From Branchiostoma floridae (Eukaryota; Chordata; Leptocardii; Amphioxiformes; Branchiostomatidae): a stretch of 60,000 bases of DNA. The stretch covers positions 18,469,534 through 18,529,533 of the forward strand of contig NC_049982.1 in NCBI RefSeq assembly GCF_000003815.2, written 5' to 3'. Within the stretch, counting starts at the first letter, position 1. Each line of letters starts with the position of its first letter. The notes under the pieces are model-generated. The model was not told where the DNA came from and ran no database searches. It saw nothing but the letters and a program-made list of their open reading frames with translations. Position numbers and translations under genes: made by a program. Below, piece after piece: positions 42,901 to 52,010 of the stretch.

Positions 42901-45900
42901 TTTCCATGGCAGTAAGAGACTACAGTGGGGGTGCTACCGCAAACTTCAAACCACCGCGAAATGTCCTTTTCCCTGCTACCGTGAAATTAAATCCCCGCAA
43001 ACTTAAATGGAGCTTGACATCAGGAATTGTCCCATTTTACGAATCAAAAAGTACATATATCATCTGCTTCATCTATTTCATATTGATCAAGCCAATGAGG
43101 CATCAAAAAAGGTTTCATTAATCTATGGAAAAAGATTCATCACAGATTTTTACCTGGTGGTGCTAGTATGGAGAAATGAGGTGTGGCCATAACTAAAAGA
43201 TGTCCAAAGCTTGCCCTACCTCTCCCATTGGTACAAGATGGGCACTTTCAGGGGGTTGATGTGTGGCCACGCTCCCCGTCCTCTGTACTGGGCAGGATTG
43301 GCAGGACGGACATGACTGACACATGCCGGAGTGCATTGATGTGGACTGAACTTCACCATCTTGGGAGTGGGAACCTCCATAGGGTCAGTCTCTACTGTGA
43401 TGTCCACAACACTGTCTTCGCTAGAACGGCTGTTAGAATCTGTAAAACATCAAACCAAATGATAGACATGAGAACGTTTTGTATTCATTTCTTCAACTTC
43501 AGATAGAATTGGTGACTTTGAAGTCATTTTCACAACAAATACATACTAGAAGTGTGTGTAGGAAAAGAAAATGGACAAAAGTTTTCTACACTCACCTCCC
43601 TCCTCCATCAACCTTTTCTGGAGGATACTTGCGATGTCTTTTCTGCCAACAGATGGGGGTACATACTGGTCAGGAAATGGCTTTTTTGACCTTGGGCCAG
43701 TACTTTTTCTTGCCACTTGCTTCTTTAGAGGCCTGTTTATTCTCTGAGCTGTGGTTGTGACTGGGGGCTGGGTGGTAGTAACTGTCTGTTTCACTGTGGT
43801 GGGAACCACATGTTTTACTACAGTGTTTGACTGCTGACTGGTCACTGTCTGTTTCACAGTAGTGTTTGACTGCTGGCTAGTCACAGTCTTTTTCTGCGTG
43901 GCACCAGCGATCTGAAACCAGGCCTCTCTGTTGGCAACAGGCCGCCCCATCCCCCCTCCACTGTTCTGAAGCTCACTGCTTGTGGATGGCACCAGTTTGG
44001 AACCAGCTTGCAGTTTTTCGATGTCTTCTGTAAGAAGTTTCTCAAAGGAAAGGCTGCTGGAGTCTACAGTGCTGGAGGAGCGCGGTGTGCTGCTGCGGGA
44101 GGGGGGCTTGGACTGACTGGCACTGGAGGCTGATGCAGAGGCTGGCTTCTTCTGTGCTGCACCTGTGGTCTTGCGTTTTGCTGCTGCAAATCAACAGAAG
44201 CATGCTTTTTATTTGAAATATTTTGAAATCCTTCTTGCGATATCATTGTTTGATTAGTTTCTAGGACAAAGTAAAAACAACGCCCACATCTCAATGCAAC
44301 TATTGCACTATCGTCCTAAGGTGGTGTAACACTTCTGTGAAATTGAGGACAAAAATGCTACAGAAGTATGAAAATGTTTAACATGCAAAAGGTAAAGTAA
44401 CTGTGCCATTCTCACCATAATAACTATCCAAAACAAAGTGTACCAACCTTCCTCCTCAGCACGTGTGTACTCGATATGTGGGCCTCGTGTTTTCCCCATG
44501 GTGTGGCTGCGGATGGACTTAGATCCCTCAGTCTGAGCCTGCTCCTGATGAGCCTGTGGAGGTACCATATCTTAGATAAGGCCTTGTCAGCATGGAATAT
44601 GTATTTGATAAACTTAAAATCAAGGTATGTTGCAAGATGTACAAAGTAACGCAACTCCGATTACAATGAAATAAAATATCTACAAGACTATGGCAATGTT
44701 TTGGCTGCGGTAAAATTGAATATTTGGTCAGAAAATAAAAGTGGTTTGGTGTTGGCAGTAAAAATTGACTTACAAAAGCTTCATACAGCGGCCAGAGCCT
44801 TGTGGAACCTCGGTAGATCCATTCCGAGCGCTTGTCCGTGGGGTAATACATCTTGACCAGGCTCCCGTCCACAGAGTCTACCCGCGCATCCCACCACTGG
44901 CCGTTCCACTCCGTACGGATCTTCTGTCCCACCTTCACCTTTACCATGGCTCGCTACAGAAAACATGCATATGTCAGTATTTGCCAATTCAAGCATCCTC
45001 ATGGACAGTATTCACAAAAGCAGCTGGCAACAATTTATCACACAAAATTCAAGCGTTTTTCAAATCTATCATTGGAGGATGTCTCCACGACAACAACCTT
45101 CGCTCTAAAATAGCGGAAAACAAACCTGCTAAATTTGGATTCTGAATAATTGAAATATAAACGCAAAGAAAACTATCTCACTATGTTGTAACTCATTTCA
45201 ATAAGTAGCATTTGAGTTGATCCACATGAATTAAGAGTATAAGTTTCGTCAGGATTACCATCAACTGTGTCATTCTTTGTACACTATTTCCATTGCTCTC
45301 TATTTAAAGACACTCGCCTCGGGATATCCCTGTAAGTATTCTTTGATGAACTCCCTGGAGTTGGGGTGGACGTCCTCCCAAGCATTTGCACTAGGCTTGC
45401 ACACCTACAGCAAAAGAGACGTGTAGAATGTTAATTTCCTGTTACAATTTGTTGTGACACTTTCCCATCAAGCTCCGAGGCTGCATGTGCTGCTACAGGT
45501 GCAATGAGATCAGTCTACCCCCACCTGGTGTATTTGGTCCCTTTTGAGGTAGGTTGCGAAGCCGTCATCGAAGAAGATGAGATAACGGGATCGGTTCATC
45601 TTGGACGGAAGCTCCGCCACGATCCCAGCGTACAGGTACTGGACAGAGTCCCCCTCCTCATCCACATACTGACCTGTAAGGCAGGGGAAGTCTGGCTTTT
45701 ACAACAATACATCCAGGAACAAAAGACTGTGAGTGATTCTACCCATAATTACTATCCTGCACTTGGACACTTTTTCAAACTCAACAAAAAGGATCATGAA
45801 GAAAAAAAAATATTTGAAAAGCCATTCGTACTCTAAGTTCAATCAATACTGAAGACTACATTTCGGTTACAGCTCTACAATGTGCAACATACAAATGCAA

Positions 45901-48567
45901 ATATCTACAAGAAGGTGGGACTCACTGACTCCTTGTCATTGCCATTGATTTTCTTATTCTTAGCAACCTACCCACAATCCTGCTGCCAGCATGGAGTACT
46001 CCCTGCCCCACTGTCTCGGAGAACGCGATGTGGTTTCCTGACAACAGGCCCTTCCCTTTCCCATCATACTTCACCTTGTACTTGATCTGCATAGAATGAC
46101 AGTAACTGGTTATTCTTGAAAATATTTATGGACTTAAATATGTAAGTGCAATTTCATTCAAAATAATATAATATTTGGAATCTGACACATTCCAAAATTA
46201 CTTTTATACCCACATACATGCATTTCATCACAAATTAGGACATGATCTCTATATCTACCACTTAACTTAAAACCAAATAGCATTATAAAAAAATAGATGC
46301 ACACTATTGTGCTGAACTATGATAAAATTCAGAAGGTTACTATCCTTTGACAATCTTTACCACCAGCCTATTTAGAGTCAAAAGCTCCAACACCTGACTA
46401 AGTATTAAGATGACTATAAGTTTACTAAACAGCTGTTTGTGAAACTTTTCTCACCAGTCCCTTCTCATCAGGGACGATCTTGATGAGGGTACCCTGGTAC
46501 CAGATGTCATCTTTTTTCTTCCCCATGAGTCTCATGCCCACAGCCAGCTCCACAGACACAGGGTCAGATGTTCCTGGAGCAACCTGCCAATGTAGACAAA
46601 ACATTTCACACACATTTTGAACTTTACATTTGTTTGGCCTGCCATTCTTTAGCAACATCAAGGTACTTGTTCTCTGTAGAACAACTGTTTTGAGTTTTGT
46701 TTTTTGTCCCATTTTTTCTTTGTTGGCTTTACATCTAAGTACATGCCAGAACATTTAAGTGTCTATTTTTGTGTGTTTAAGTCTATGTAGCTTCGGTGCC
46801 AGTTGTAATATAAGAGCAAACCTGTGAGGGTGGTCCGACGTCAGCAGTCGACATTTTCACTACCTCTCTCTGGACCTGCTCCTCATTCTGGTCTGCTATT
46901 GGCTGTTCAGAGGATGTTCCTGACTCCTGATTGGTTGTTGGTACTGAGCTCTCAGTCTGGGGTGGTTGGGGTGCTGTAGGAACAGTCTCCTCCTCAGTCG
47001 CTGCCTGTGGAGTGGACGGCAGCTCAGACTGGTGTTCCTGTTCTTGTCTCTGTTGTGCTTGTTGCTGTGGTTGCTGTAGTTGTTGTTGTTGTGTAGCTGG
47101 CCCCTCTGATACCACCATGACCTCATCATCCTCAGCTGTCAGATCCACCATCTCTTCAGGGCTCCCAGTCCTGCTGGGGCATAGACAACTCATGTCACTC
47201 ATGGGTAGTCATGTCATCCAACATAAGGTACATTGGGTTTTAAAGAATAGTGGCAATGCTAAATCTTAACACATTTAAGACTTTGATCTCACCATGTTTA
47301 AGACAGAACAGAGGAGTGTTACACTGTGGTTTTTCTGTCACAATGGATGGATGGCCCTTGACATACAAACCTGTTGTGTTCCATCCAGTCGTTGAACCAT
47401 GTCTGCTGCCATGCCAGGTTCTCCCCGGCCACGCCCAGCAGTCGCTCTGACTCCCTGAACACATCCTGGATACGGGCCTGCTGATCTGGAGGAGCACAGT
47501 TATCAACTTCAAATAAAAGTTATGTTGTTTTGTGTGTGTGTGTGTACATGTATGTATGTGTGGCTTTTCCCTTCTTCTTCCTCTTTCTTTTAAGACTACC
47601 AACTTCAACATGCTAAAGATTCTGTATCCTATATGTGTATATACCGACTGTAAGGCTTGCACTATTGCATACTGGGGCATGACCCTACCCTTTTTGAAAG
47701 GCGTGGTACGTGGGGTGTTGCTCTCCCAAACACTGGACCTCCGTTTAACGTTCTATCCGAGGGATGGCCATATCCGAAGCAAGGTACTCATTTTCACTTG
47801 AGTGAAGTGCTTTTCCCAATGGCAATAAATTGGTGGCACAGCAGGATTCGAAGTTGAGAACCGTCGGTCCTGAGCCAAACACACTAGTACTGACGCTTCA
47901 CCATGCGATCCCACTTTTAGTCTGTTTGTGAACACTTTGCAGCATAACTGGAGAAGTTGATGGATTTTTAAGATATTTGGCAACAATCCTTTGCCTGTGT
48001 TACATTCTTTACAGGTAAAGAACTTAAATATAACATTATATACAGAAATCTATACATAGAGCATGCTAGGGAGAAAATAAAAGTGGCCTAGCTACATTAC
48101 CCAGTGTGTGACAACAGAAAAAAAAGGCTGCATCCAAAGCCATTCCCAGAAACAACAGCCCACAATAAGCCATTTGACAGAGATCAGAATGCATGTGTGG
48201 TGACAAGAATTTACATAATATGTCACAGGTAAAAGCCCGTCTGGACGTTGCAAAGTGAAACAATGGTCGAGACAAAGAGACTGTTTACTTTTTCGAGGAT
48301 ATACATTTGACATATTTATGATATTACCTGAAATTTCTGTCGCCCCACATGCATTCTGACCTCTGTGAAAGGGCTTACTGGTATATCAATCTCACCTTCC
48401 AGGCTTCCCAGGTCCCTCTCTATGGCTGCCATCCCAGGTGGCAGACCCTCCACCCACCCACTACTCTCCAGCTTCTCATTCACCAGCCCGGAGATGATGT
48501 CATCCAGGTTCTCATAAAAATTCTCATCTGACATCTCTATCCCCTCCGCATCTCCATCTGTTGCCAT
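36874..48567 (-). CDS. SETDB1: SETDB1-type histone-lysine N-methyltransferase, whole coding span
   Basis: Nuclear H3K9 methyltransferase of heterochromatin and transposon silencing. Twenty-four exons join in frame to about 1495 aa (human about 1291): 48567-48328, 47480-47371, 47170-46822, 46583-46455, 46086-45972, 45673-45525, 45404-45318, 44953-44774, 44553-44448, 44183-43596, 43439-43220, 42798-42561, 41587-41456, 41080-40959, 40621-40517, 40307-40165, 39922-39829, 39605-39438, 39190-38610, 38392-38291, 38140-37964, 37664-37519, 37306-37218 and 36991-36874. Order: acidic N-terminus, SUMO-interaction-like VDLT (125-128), Tudor repeats (~240-445), MBD (~700-810), Cys-rich pre-SET (~870-950), SET part 1 ([10 protein letters not shown], 958 on), insertion (~1005-1403), SET part 2 (RYLN-HSCSP, H1428) and post-SET cysteines 1483, 1485 and 1490. 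All catalytic landmarks are present. SETDB2 lacks the Tudor region, so this is SETDB1. Confidence 0.96.
37218..37306 (-). CDS. SETDB1: SETDB1 coding exon 23: catalytic NHSC motif
   Basis: Encodes [20 protein letters not shown] and [10 protein letters not shown]. It contributes the HSC half of the SET NHSC motif, split across the intron. Confidence 0.97.
37519..37664 (-). CDS. SETDB1: SETDB1 coding exon 22: SET domain part 2
   Basis: Encodes [20 protein letters not shown] and CGRYLN, matching TRQFYDGEESCYIIDAKLEG and LGRYLN. The intron falls between N and HSC. Confidence 0.96.
37964..38140 (-). CDS. SETDB1: SETDB1 coding exon 21: end of SET insertion
   Basis: Ser/Glu-rich, then [20 protein letters not shown] and a Lys-rich tail. 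Phase 1 donor GAAG|GTAAG. Confidence 0.85.
38291..38392 (-). CDS. SETDB1: SETDB1 coding exon 20: SET insertion
   Basis: Encodes [20 protein letters not shown] and KKIVVK. RHYGY recalls RNYGYNPSP of human SETDB1. Consensus splice sites. Confidence 0.85.
38610..39190 (-). CDS. SETDB1: SETDB1 coding exon 19: SET insertion
   Basis: About 194 residues, Lys/Glu/Ser-rich and disordered (for example [17 protein letters not shown]), with no recognisable fold. The vertebrate insertion is equally divergent. Long plus-strand frames opposite it are shadows. Confidence 0.85.
39438..39605 (-). CDS. SETDB1: SETDB1 coding exon 18: SET insertion
   Basis: Ser/Asp-rich disordered sequence ([17 protein letters not shown]), ending in a basic patch [11 protein letters not shown]. 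In frame with both neighbours. Confidence 0.85.
39829..39922 (-). CDS. SETDB1: SETDB1 coding exon 17: start of SET insertion
   Basis: Encodes [20 protein letters not shown] and acidic Ser-rich sequence, aligned with [20 protein letters not shown]. Confidence 0.94.
40165..40307 (-). CDS. SETDB1: SETDB1 coding exon 16: SET domain part 1
   Basis: Encodes [20 protein letters not shown] and [13 protein letters not shown] and the IYAG segment form the S-adenosylmethionine-binding face of SET. Confidence 0.97.
40517..40621 (-). CDS. SETDB1: SETDB1 coding exon 15: pre-SET end
   Basis: Encodes [20 protein letters not shown] and [11 protein letters not shown], with the last Cys triad of pre-SET. Confidence 0.96.
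40959..41080 (-). CDS. SETDB1: SETDB1 coding exon 14: pre-SET
   Basis: Encodes [20 protein letters not shown] and [13 protein letters not shown], nearly the human CACHQLTIQ and GYQYKRLEECLPT. Phase 2 donor. Confidence 0.96.
41456..41587 (-). CDS. SETDB1: SETDB1 coding exon 13: pre-SET start
   Basis: Encodes [20 protein letters not shown] and [20 protein letters not shown] and the C-D-C-x-D-x-C cluster are the first zinc ligands of pre-SET. Confidence 0.96.
41670..42274. mobile_element. inverted-repeat DNA transposon, family A copy 2
   Basis: Lies in a SETDB1 intron (between exons 12 and 13). Ends CCGTATATTCTCGAATAAAG in inverted orientation, flanked by TA. The motif AATAAAGTACGCACCCC is repeated internally near 41695, 41776 and 42180. 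At 605 bp it is shorter than copy 1, with no coding capacity. Confidence 0.88.
42561..42798 (-). CDS. SETDB1: SETDB1 coding exon 12: MBD
   Basis: Encodes [20 protein letters not shown], then [19 protein letters not shown], matching the methyl-CpG-binding-like domain (IYKTPCGLCLRTMQEIERYL, FCLDPYVLVDRKFQPYKPF). Confidence 0.96.
42860..43010. repeat. degenerate dispersed repeat with ACCGCGAAAT-type motifs
   Basis: Repeated short motifs (TTTACAACCACCACGAG, CTTCAAACCACCGCGAAA, CTACCGTGAAATTAAATCC) in a SETDB1 intron suggest a decayed dispersed element. Its boundaries and class are unclear. Confidence 0.35.
43220..43439 (-). CDS. SETDB1: SETDB1 coding exon 11: start of MBD
   Basis: Encodes [19 protein letters not shown] and [12 protein letters not shown], matching HVCSYTCLSRVRP..EQYRG and PLLVPLLYDFRR. 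A second SUMO-interaction-like VVDIT followed by acidic residues lies at 695-699. Confidence 0.94.
43596..44183 (-). CDS. SETDB1: SETDB1 coding exon 10: long disordered linker
   Basis: 196 residues, Ser/Thr/Lys-rich, including [11 protein letters not shown], like KQVAKKSTS of human SETDB1. It contains an imperfect protein repeat ([13 protein letters not shown] / [13 protein letters not shown] / TVKQTVTTT). Donor GGGAG|GTGAGT. Confidence 0.92.
44448..44553 (-). CDS. SETDB1: SETDB1 coding exon 9
   Basis: Encodes [19 protein letters not shown], the counterpart of GAVRSKGPVVQYT. Phase 1 donor. Confidence 0.9.
44774..44953 (-). CDS. SETDB1: SETDB1 coding exon 8: Tudor region
   Basis: Encodes [20 protein letters not shown] through [19 protein letters not shown], very close to [20 protein letters not shown] and [14 protein letters not shown]. 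Acceptor CTGTAG, donor CTTTT|GTAAGT. Confidence 0.96.
45318..45404 (-). CDS. SETDB1: SETDB1 coding exon 7, GC-AG intron follows
   Basis: Twenty-nine codons with [20 protein letters not shown], matching WEDI...DFIEEYVTAYP. The only boundary that keeps frame with the next exon is CCCGAG|GCGAGT, a GC donor in an otherwise consensus context. Confidence 0.92.
45525..45673 (-). CDS. SETDB1: SETDB1 coding exon 6: Tudor region
   Basis: Encodes [13 protein letters not shown] and [15 protein letters not shown], aligned with [12 protein letters not shown] and RFLIFFDDGYASYV. Confidence 0.95.
45972..46086 (-). CDS. SETDB1: SETDB1 coding exon 5: Tudor region
   Basis: Encodes [20 protein letters not shown], matching [20 protein letters not shown]. 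Phase 1 donor. Confidence 0.95.
46455..46583 (-). CDS. SETDB1: SETDB1 coding exon 4: first Tudor region
   Basis: Encodes [20 protein letters not shown], matching [20 protein letters not shown] of human SETDB1. Phase 0 at both ends. Confidence 0.95.
46822..47170 (-). CDS. SETDB1: SETDB1 coding exon 3: SIM and Gln-rich linker
   Basis: Opens [18 protein letters not shown], a SUMO-interaction-type motif where vertebrate SETDB1 has EIIEIPDEDDDV, then a CAG/CAA-coded Gln-rich run and acidic/Ser/Thr linker. The acceptor is a NAGNAG-like CCCCAGCAG, so one extra codon is possible. Confidence 0.88.
47371..47480 (-). CDS. SETDB1: SETDB1 coding exon 2
   Basis: Encodes [17 protein letters not shown] to WFNDWMEHN, likely helical. 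Two AGs 5 nt apart (CCAG-ATCAG) precede it. Only the second (start 47480) keeps frame with exon 1. The phase 2 donor is AACAG|GTTTGT. Confidence 0.8.
47640..47915 (-). mobile_element. tRNA-derived SINE, minus orientation
   Basis: In SETDB1 intron 1. Read on the minus strand it starts near 47913 with a tRNA-like head (box B-like TTCGAATCC), then a core TGCCATTGGGAAAAGCACTT ... AAATGAGTACC, then AACGTTAAACGGAGGTCC. The core is shared with the SINE at 49376-49520. The architecture (tRNA head plus conserved central domain) fits the widespread metazoan SINE groups; the family name is not determined. Confidence 0.75.
48328..48567 (-). CDS. SETDB1: SETDB1 coding exon 1
   Basis: Eighty codons from ATGGCAACAGATGG, an acidic leader with [20 protein letters not shown]. 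It is weakly conserved with vertebrate SETDB1. The start is the first ATG after the acceptor TTTGTAG at 48609; an in-frame ATG further upstream (48651) lies across that acceptor. Confidence 0.85.
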
Positions 48568-48607
48568 GGTGACCAACAGGTGTGTGGATGTACAGCAGGA
48601 CTTTAAA

Positions 48608-49090
48608 TCTACAAATAGAGGACATGTTTTAACCCACAATGCATAACGCAAACCAAGGACTCATCATTCTGATTTCCAACATGAGTAAAAAATAACAACG
48701 AGAAAGTAGGTCAATAAAGTCAGGTGCATATTCATAATTTTCTTCACGTAAGCTTGGAAGTTAGATTGTGATTTTATAATTTCATAAAACTTTTTATAGA
48801 TAGTATCTAACGCTATTAAAACACACTACAGAGACTCAACTTGACATGTAAACACATGCACACATCCACACAACAAAGCCGAGAGTGGGAGGGGGGCGAA
48901 ATGTTAGCTGTGATCAACAATACCTGTTGCACACGTTAATTTATGAACTGCGATCCAGTGGCTTTGTCTTCCAGCACTGAAGTCACACTTTTCAGACTAC
49001 ATTACATTAATACTCGTCCATAATTGAACACTTAAATCAGACAGAAGTAGGCGGCGCGCGACGATACAGCCTGGCCTTTTATTTCGACGA
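48608..49090 (-). promoter_or_regulatory. SETDB1: SETDB1 5' UTR and promoter region
   Basis: An acceptor (TTTGTAG, exon from 48608) lies 41 nt upstream of the ATG, and a donor CAACAG|GTATTG ends a candidate non-coding first exon at 48924. GC-rich sequence near 49050-49080 (CGGCGCGCGACGA on the plus strand) is the likely promoter core. The start site is not defined. Confidence 0.45.
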
Positions 49091-49375
49091 CGACATCAGA
49101 ACGCATTTCAGAAAGAATAGAAAGACTAGCGTCATAGCTCCAAATAAATAGAAATTGAACACGAAAGCACAGAACCAACTTAACACGTCTTAAAAATCAT
49201 AAGATACTTCCGAAGATATCATGAAATACTAATTAGCCGTGTAGTACTTTAAACATTTTCTTAACGTTTGTTGGCATTCTGAAAGAGATCGAGAGAGAGA
49301 GAGAAAGGCTGGAAGCGCTACCATGCGATTGATAGAAATATTGCATCATCATGATCACAAGGCATCCTAACTTGA

Positions 49376-49520
49376 TGGGGTCGCGTGGCCTAAAAGTTAC
49401 GACGTGTTTGATCAGAGGTACCGGGTTCAAATCCTGTCATGTCATCGATCTTGTGCCATTGGGTGAGGCACTTAACGCGGTTTTCCTCACTTCAATTAGG
49501 TGGAAATGAGTACCAAACTG
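49376..49520 (+). mobile_element. tRNA-derived SINE, plus orientation
   Basis: Box B GGTTCAAATCC at 49424-49434 in a tRNA-like head, followed by TGCCATTGGGTGAGGCACTT, CTTAACGCGGTTTTCCTCAC and GAAATGAGTACC, the same core as in the SETDB1 intron copy. The leading part before about 49376 is uncertain. It is not a functional tRNA: the anticodon arm is not intact. Confidence 0.75.
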
Positions 49521-49740
49521 TTAACGCTAGTTCACCTTTCCGTTGGGTAACCTAGATTCGTTGTTTTAAAAAGCTAAGTATTCAGAGATTTCAGGTCAAC
49601 AACGTGGGTTTCGAATGTCAACATTTTCAAGATATTGCAATGTAAAACTACCTTCCCTCGACATAACGATCCCCAAATACCCTATTTTTATGTACAATGG
49701 ATATAGGTTACCCTACGGATAAAGGTGAACTAACGTTAAC
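49520..49740. mobile_element. MITE flanked by TTAA
   Basis: The ends are inverted: TTAACGCTAGTTCACCTTT at the left and TTAACGTTAGTTCACCTTT read from the right, continuing through GGGTAACCTA. TTAA at both ends (49521-49524 and 49736-49739) fits the target of piggyBac- or Kolobok-type transposases. At about 220 bp it has no coding capacity. It abuts the SINE directly. Confidence 0.75.
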
Positions 49741-49870
49741 GTTAGGGTCGACGTCGCCAGGCCTAGCTCGGATAGGACGTTCTAAATGGGGACCGTGCCA
49801 TAACTATCAACATGATGATCGTGGGTACGATAAAAAGAAAACTTGAGTGCTATCTTTTTTAGAATTACTC

Positions 49871-49924
49871 CACTCTCTCGGTCGCTCTCATGATGAGCTA
49901 CTACACGGAGCGACCGAGAGAGTG
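49871..49924. repeat. perfect 17-bp hairpin within a longer imperfect foldback
   Basis: CACTCTCTCGGTCGCTC at 49871-49887 is exactly inverted at 49908-49924 with a 20-nt loop. Weaker inverted similarity continues outward (AACTTGAGTG..CTTTTTTAG against AACTTCAGTC..CTTTTTAG), so this is probably the centre of a small foldback MITE spanning about 49845-49950. Confidence 0.7.
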
Positions 49925-50547
49925 AAGCTAAAAAGGATGACTGAAGTTGCCCTAAATATATATATGACCTGATCAAAATGACCAACGCCGTAGTGACAGA
50001 ACTATATCGATATCGTTGTAGACAAAAAAAAAACTGTGATTTGAACGATGACTGCTAGATGGCGTGTGATGCAACGTACTTATGGAACACGCAAATCGCT
50101 TCAAGCACTTCGTTACATTTTATTACTTTTCGTGCACGTTTACATCTTAAGCTTTCAAGAAATAGAATGAAAGCACTTCATTGAAAGTAATGATGGTGGA
50201 AATTATTAAAATGGTGCTGTAAAAACTCTAAAGCATTTCAGTGAAGCAGTAGTAGCTTCATATTTTTGAAAAGTCGGATGTTTTCTGTTCTGTTATTGTG
50301 TCTTTTGAAATAATCTGTTTGACAGAATCATGGTACATATGATTTGTATGTAAAAAATTATGTTTCCCGGCAACTTGTCCCAGTCTTGTAATTGCTTCGA
50401 AAGAATTGGAATGACTTGTATAAAGGCCAAAAATCCAAAGAAAAAAATTCTACTATATCATCAGTGACATTAGTGCAATACTGTGGTGATCTGAGTTGTT
50501 CAAAGTTAGCCAACGTAAGACCTTCCCATCTACTTCATAACGTCTGA

Positions 50548-50937
50548 TCAAGGACGTTCTGATACTTCGTGCACGTTTCTCCAGACAGTTCCAAACAGAA
50601 CTTTGTATTGTCTGCCACAAACAGTTACACTGTTACTGTAATATTTCCAAGTCTTTCTTACACCGACCCCTATATATCCCCACCAGATCCAGTCACCTGT
50701 GTTGACATCGCCCTGCCTGTGCCGGACACACATGTTGATGGTTCCGCCATAGTTCGTCCACAAAAAGCCTGCCTGAAAGTCTGTTTGTGTACTGTACCTG
50801 TACCCACAACACCAGCTGATGGCAGAGGTGTGGAACAGGTCGTCTCTTCTTTGTTCCATGTATCCGGGTCCATGGAGCAAATCAGTGCTCTTGAAACTGC
50901 ACTCCGTTTTTGACTGTGCACATATATCTTCCTTCAT
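50548..50937 (-). other. unidentified open frames on both strands
   Basis: A 129-codon minus-strand frame rich in Trp, Tyr, Gly and Cys and a 114-codon plus-strand frame overlap here in GC-richer DNA. I recognise neither, and neither has convincing splice sites. It could be a single exon or gene relic; not assigned as a gene. Confidence 0.25.
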
Positions 50938-50947
50938 CCCTGTACCG

Positions 50948-51000
50948 CACTCTCTCTCTCTCTCTCTCTCTCCCTTCTCTCTCCCCCCTCTCCCTCTCTT
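50948..51000. repeat. CT-rich microsatellite
   Basis: About 14 uninterrupted CT units followed by mixed C/T-rich sequence. Confidence 0.9.
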
Positions 51001-52010
51001 TTAGTCTGCTTCTTTCTTTCCCTTCGTTGATAAATGCCGTTTCTCTACGATTTCTTCAATATTTTGAAATACCTTTGTCAGATTTAAACACTATATTGAC
51101 TGTATTTGCAAAGCAAGGAATATTCCATGGGACGATATGATATGCAGTTACAATCAATGATAAGTGCAAACGTTATATCATGAATGATATCACGTTACAA
51201 ACATTAACGTCAGATGTTATAGCATACTATTCTAAATACCAACTCCCGAAAAGATGTAATGTCACTGACGGTCAGTACAATTCATATGTGAAATACAAAT
51301 CACTGCTACTTCTTAACATATTGGCGAATAAGCACGCTTACTGATGATTTTGAGATGCTGCTACGGAAAGTTTTTTTTTCGTAGCCATACAGCTGCATGT
51401 ACAAGATAAACATCGGCAGGTAAACACTAACAGTAGAGGTCACTGAGAGGTTTAGACTATCTTTTATCTGCAAACCATCGTCGTAGAGAAATAGTTTTTT
51501 GCTGATTGTTTCTGTAAGTAGGAAACTTTGATCAGAATTAGTTGTAGGTATTGGATACAGCACTCTCCACTCTCACTCATGGCAGGGTATTGTCGCTCTC
51601 AGGCTCTGAGGAACCCCTCCCTTAGCTTGAACTGTTCCACACTCTTCTGCAGCTTACTCACAATTAGAAAGTAGCGAAAAGCACAATGTGCCGCTCTCAT
51701 TTCCATCAAAATTATTCCCAAAACTTTCAGGTAAATGATTGCGTCTTGAACTACGGACCACTATCTATTCCCACCACTGCCACTGTTGAAGGCTTCTGTT
51801 ATTTCAGCACTTGCTCATGACCATATGCATCTCCGCAAGTCAGCCGGACGTATGTTAGAAAGGGCAGATTTTTTTAGCTCACATCTTTTCTAAAGATCTA
51901 TTCCAAACAACACAGCATTGGGTACACCACCCCCACTCCGTGCCCTCTGACTCGCCCAGCATGCCATGATCACGCAGGCGTGTTGACATCCGCCTGCTCC
52001 GCATTCCCTC
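51001..52010. other. intergenic, nothing recognised
   Basis: AT-rich spacer, becoming GC-richer from about 51900 toward the candidate plus-strand first exon. Confidence 0.45.

Noticed and set aside
47365-47485. Alternative frame of SETDB1 exon 2 ([12 protein letters not shown]...)
   Set aside because: Uses the first of two AGs; it gives an implausible product and breaks frame with exon 3, whereas the second AG gives a continuous frame.
49376-49450. Possible tRNA gene (good box B)
   Set aside because: The anticodon stem and acceptor stem do not pair and a SINE core follows directly, so it is a SINE head.
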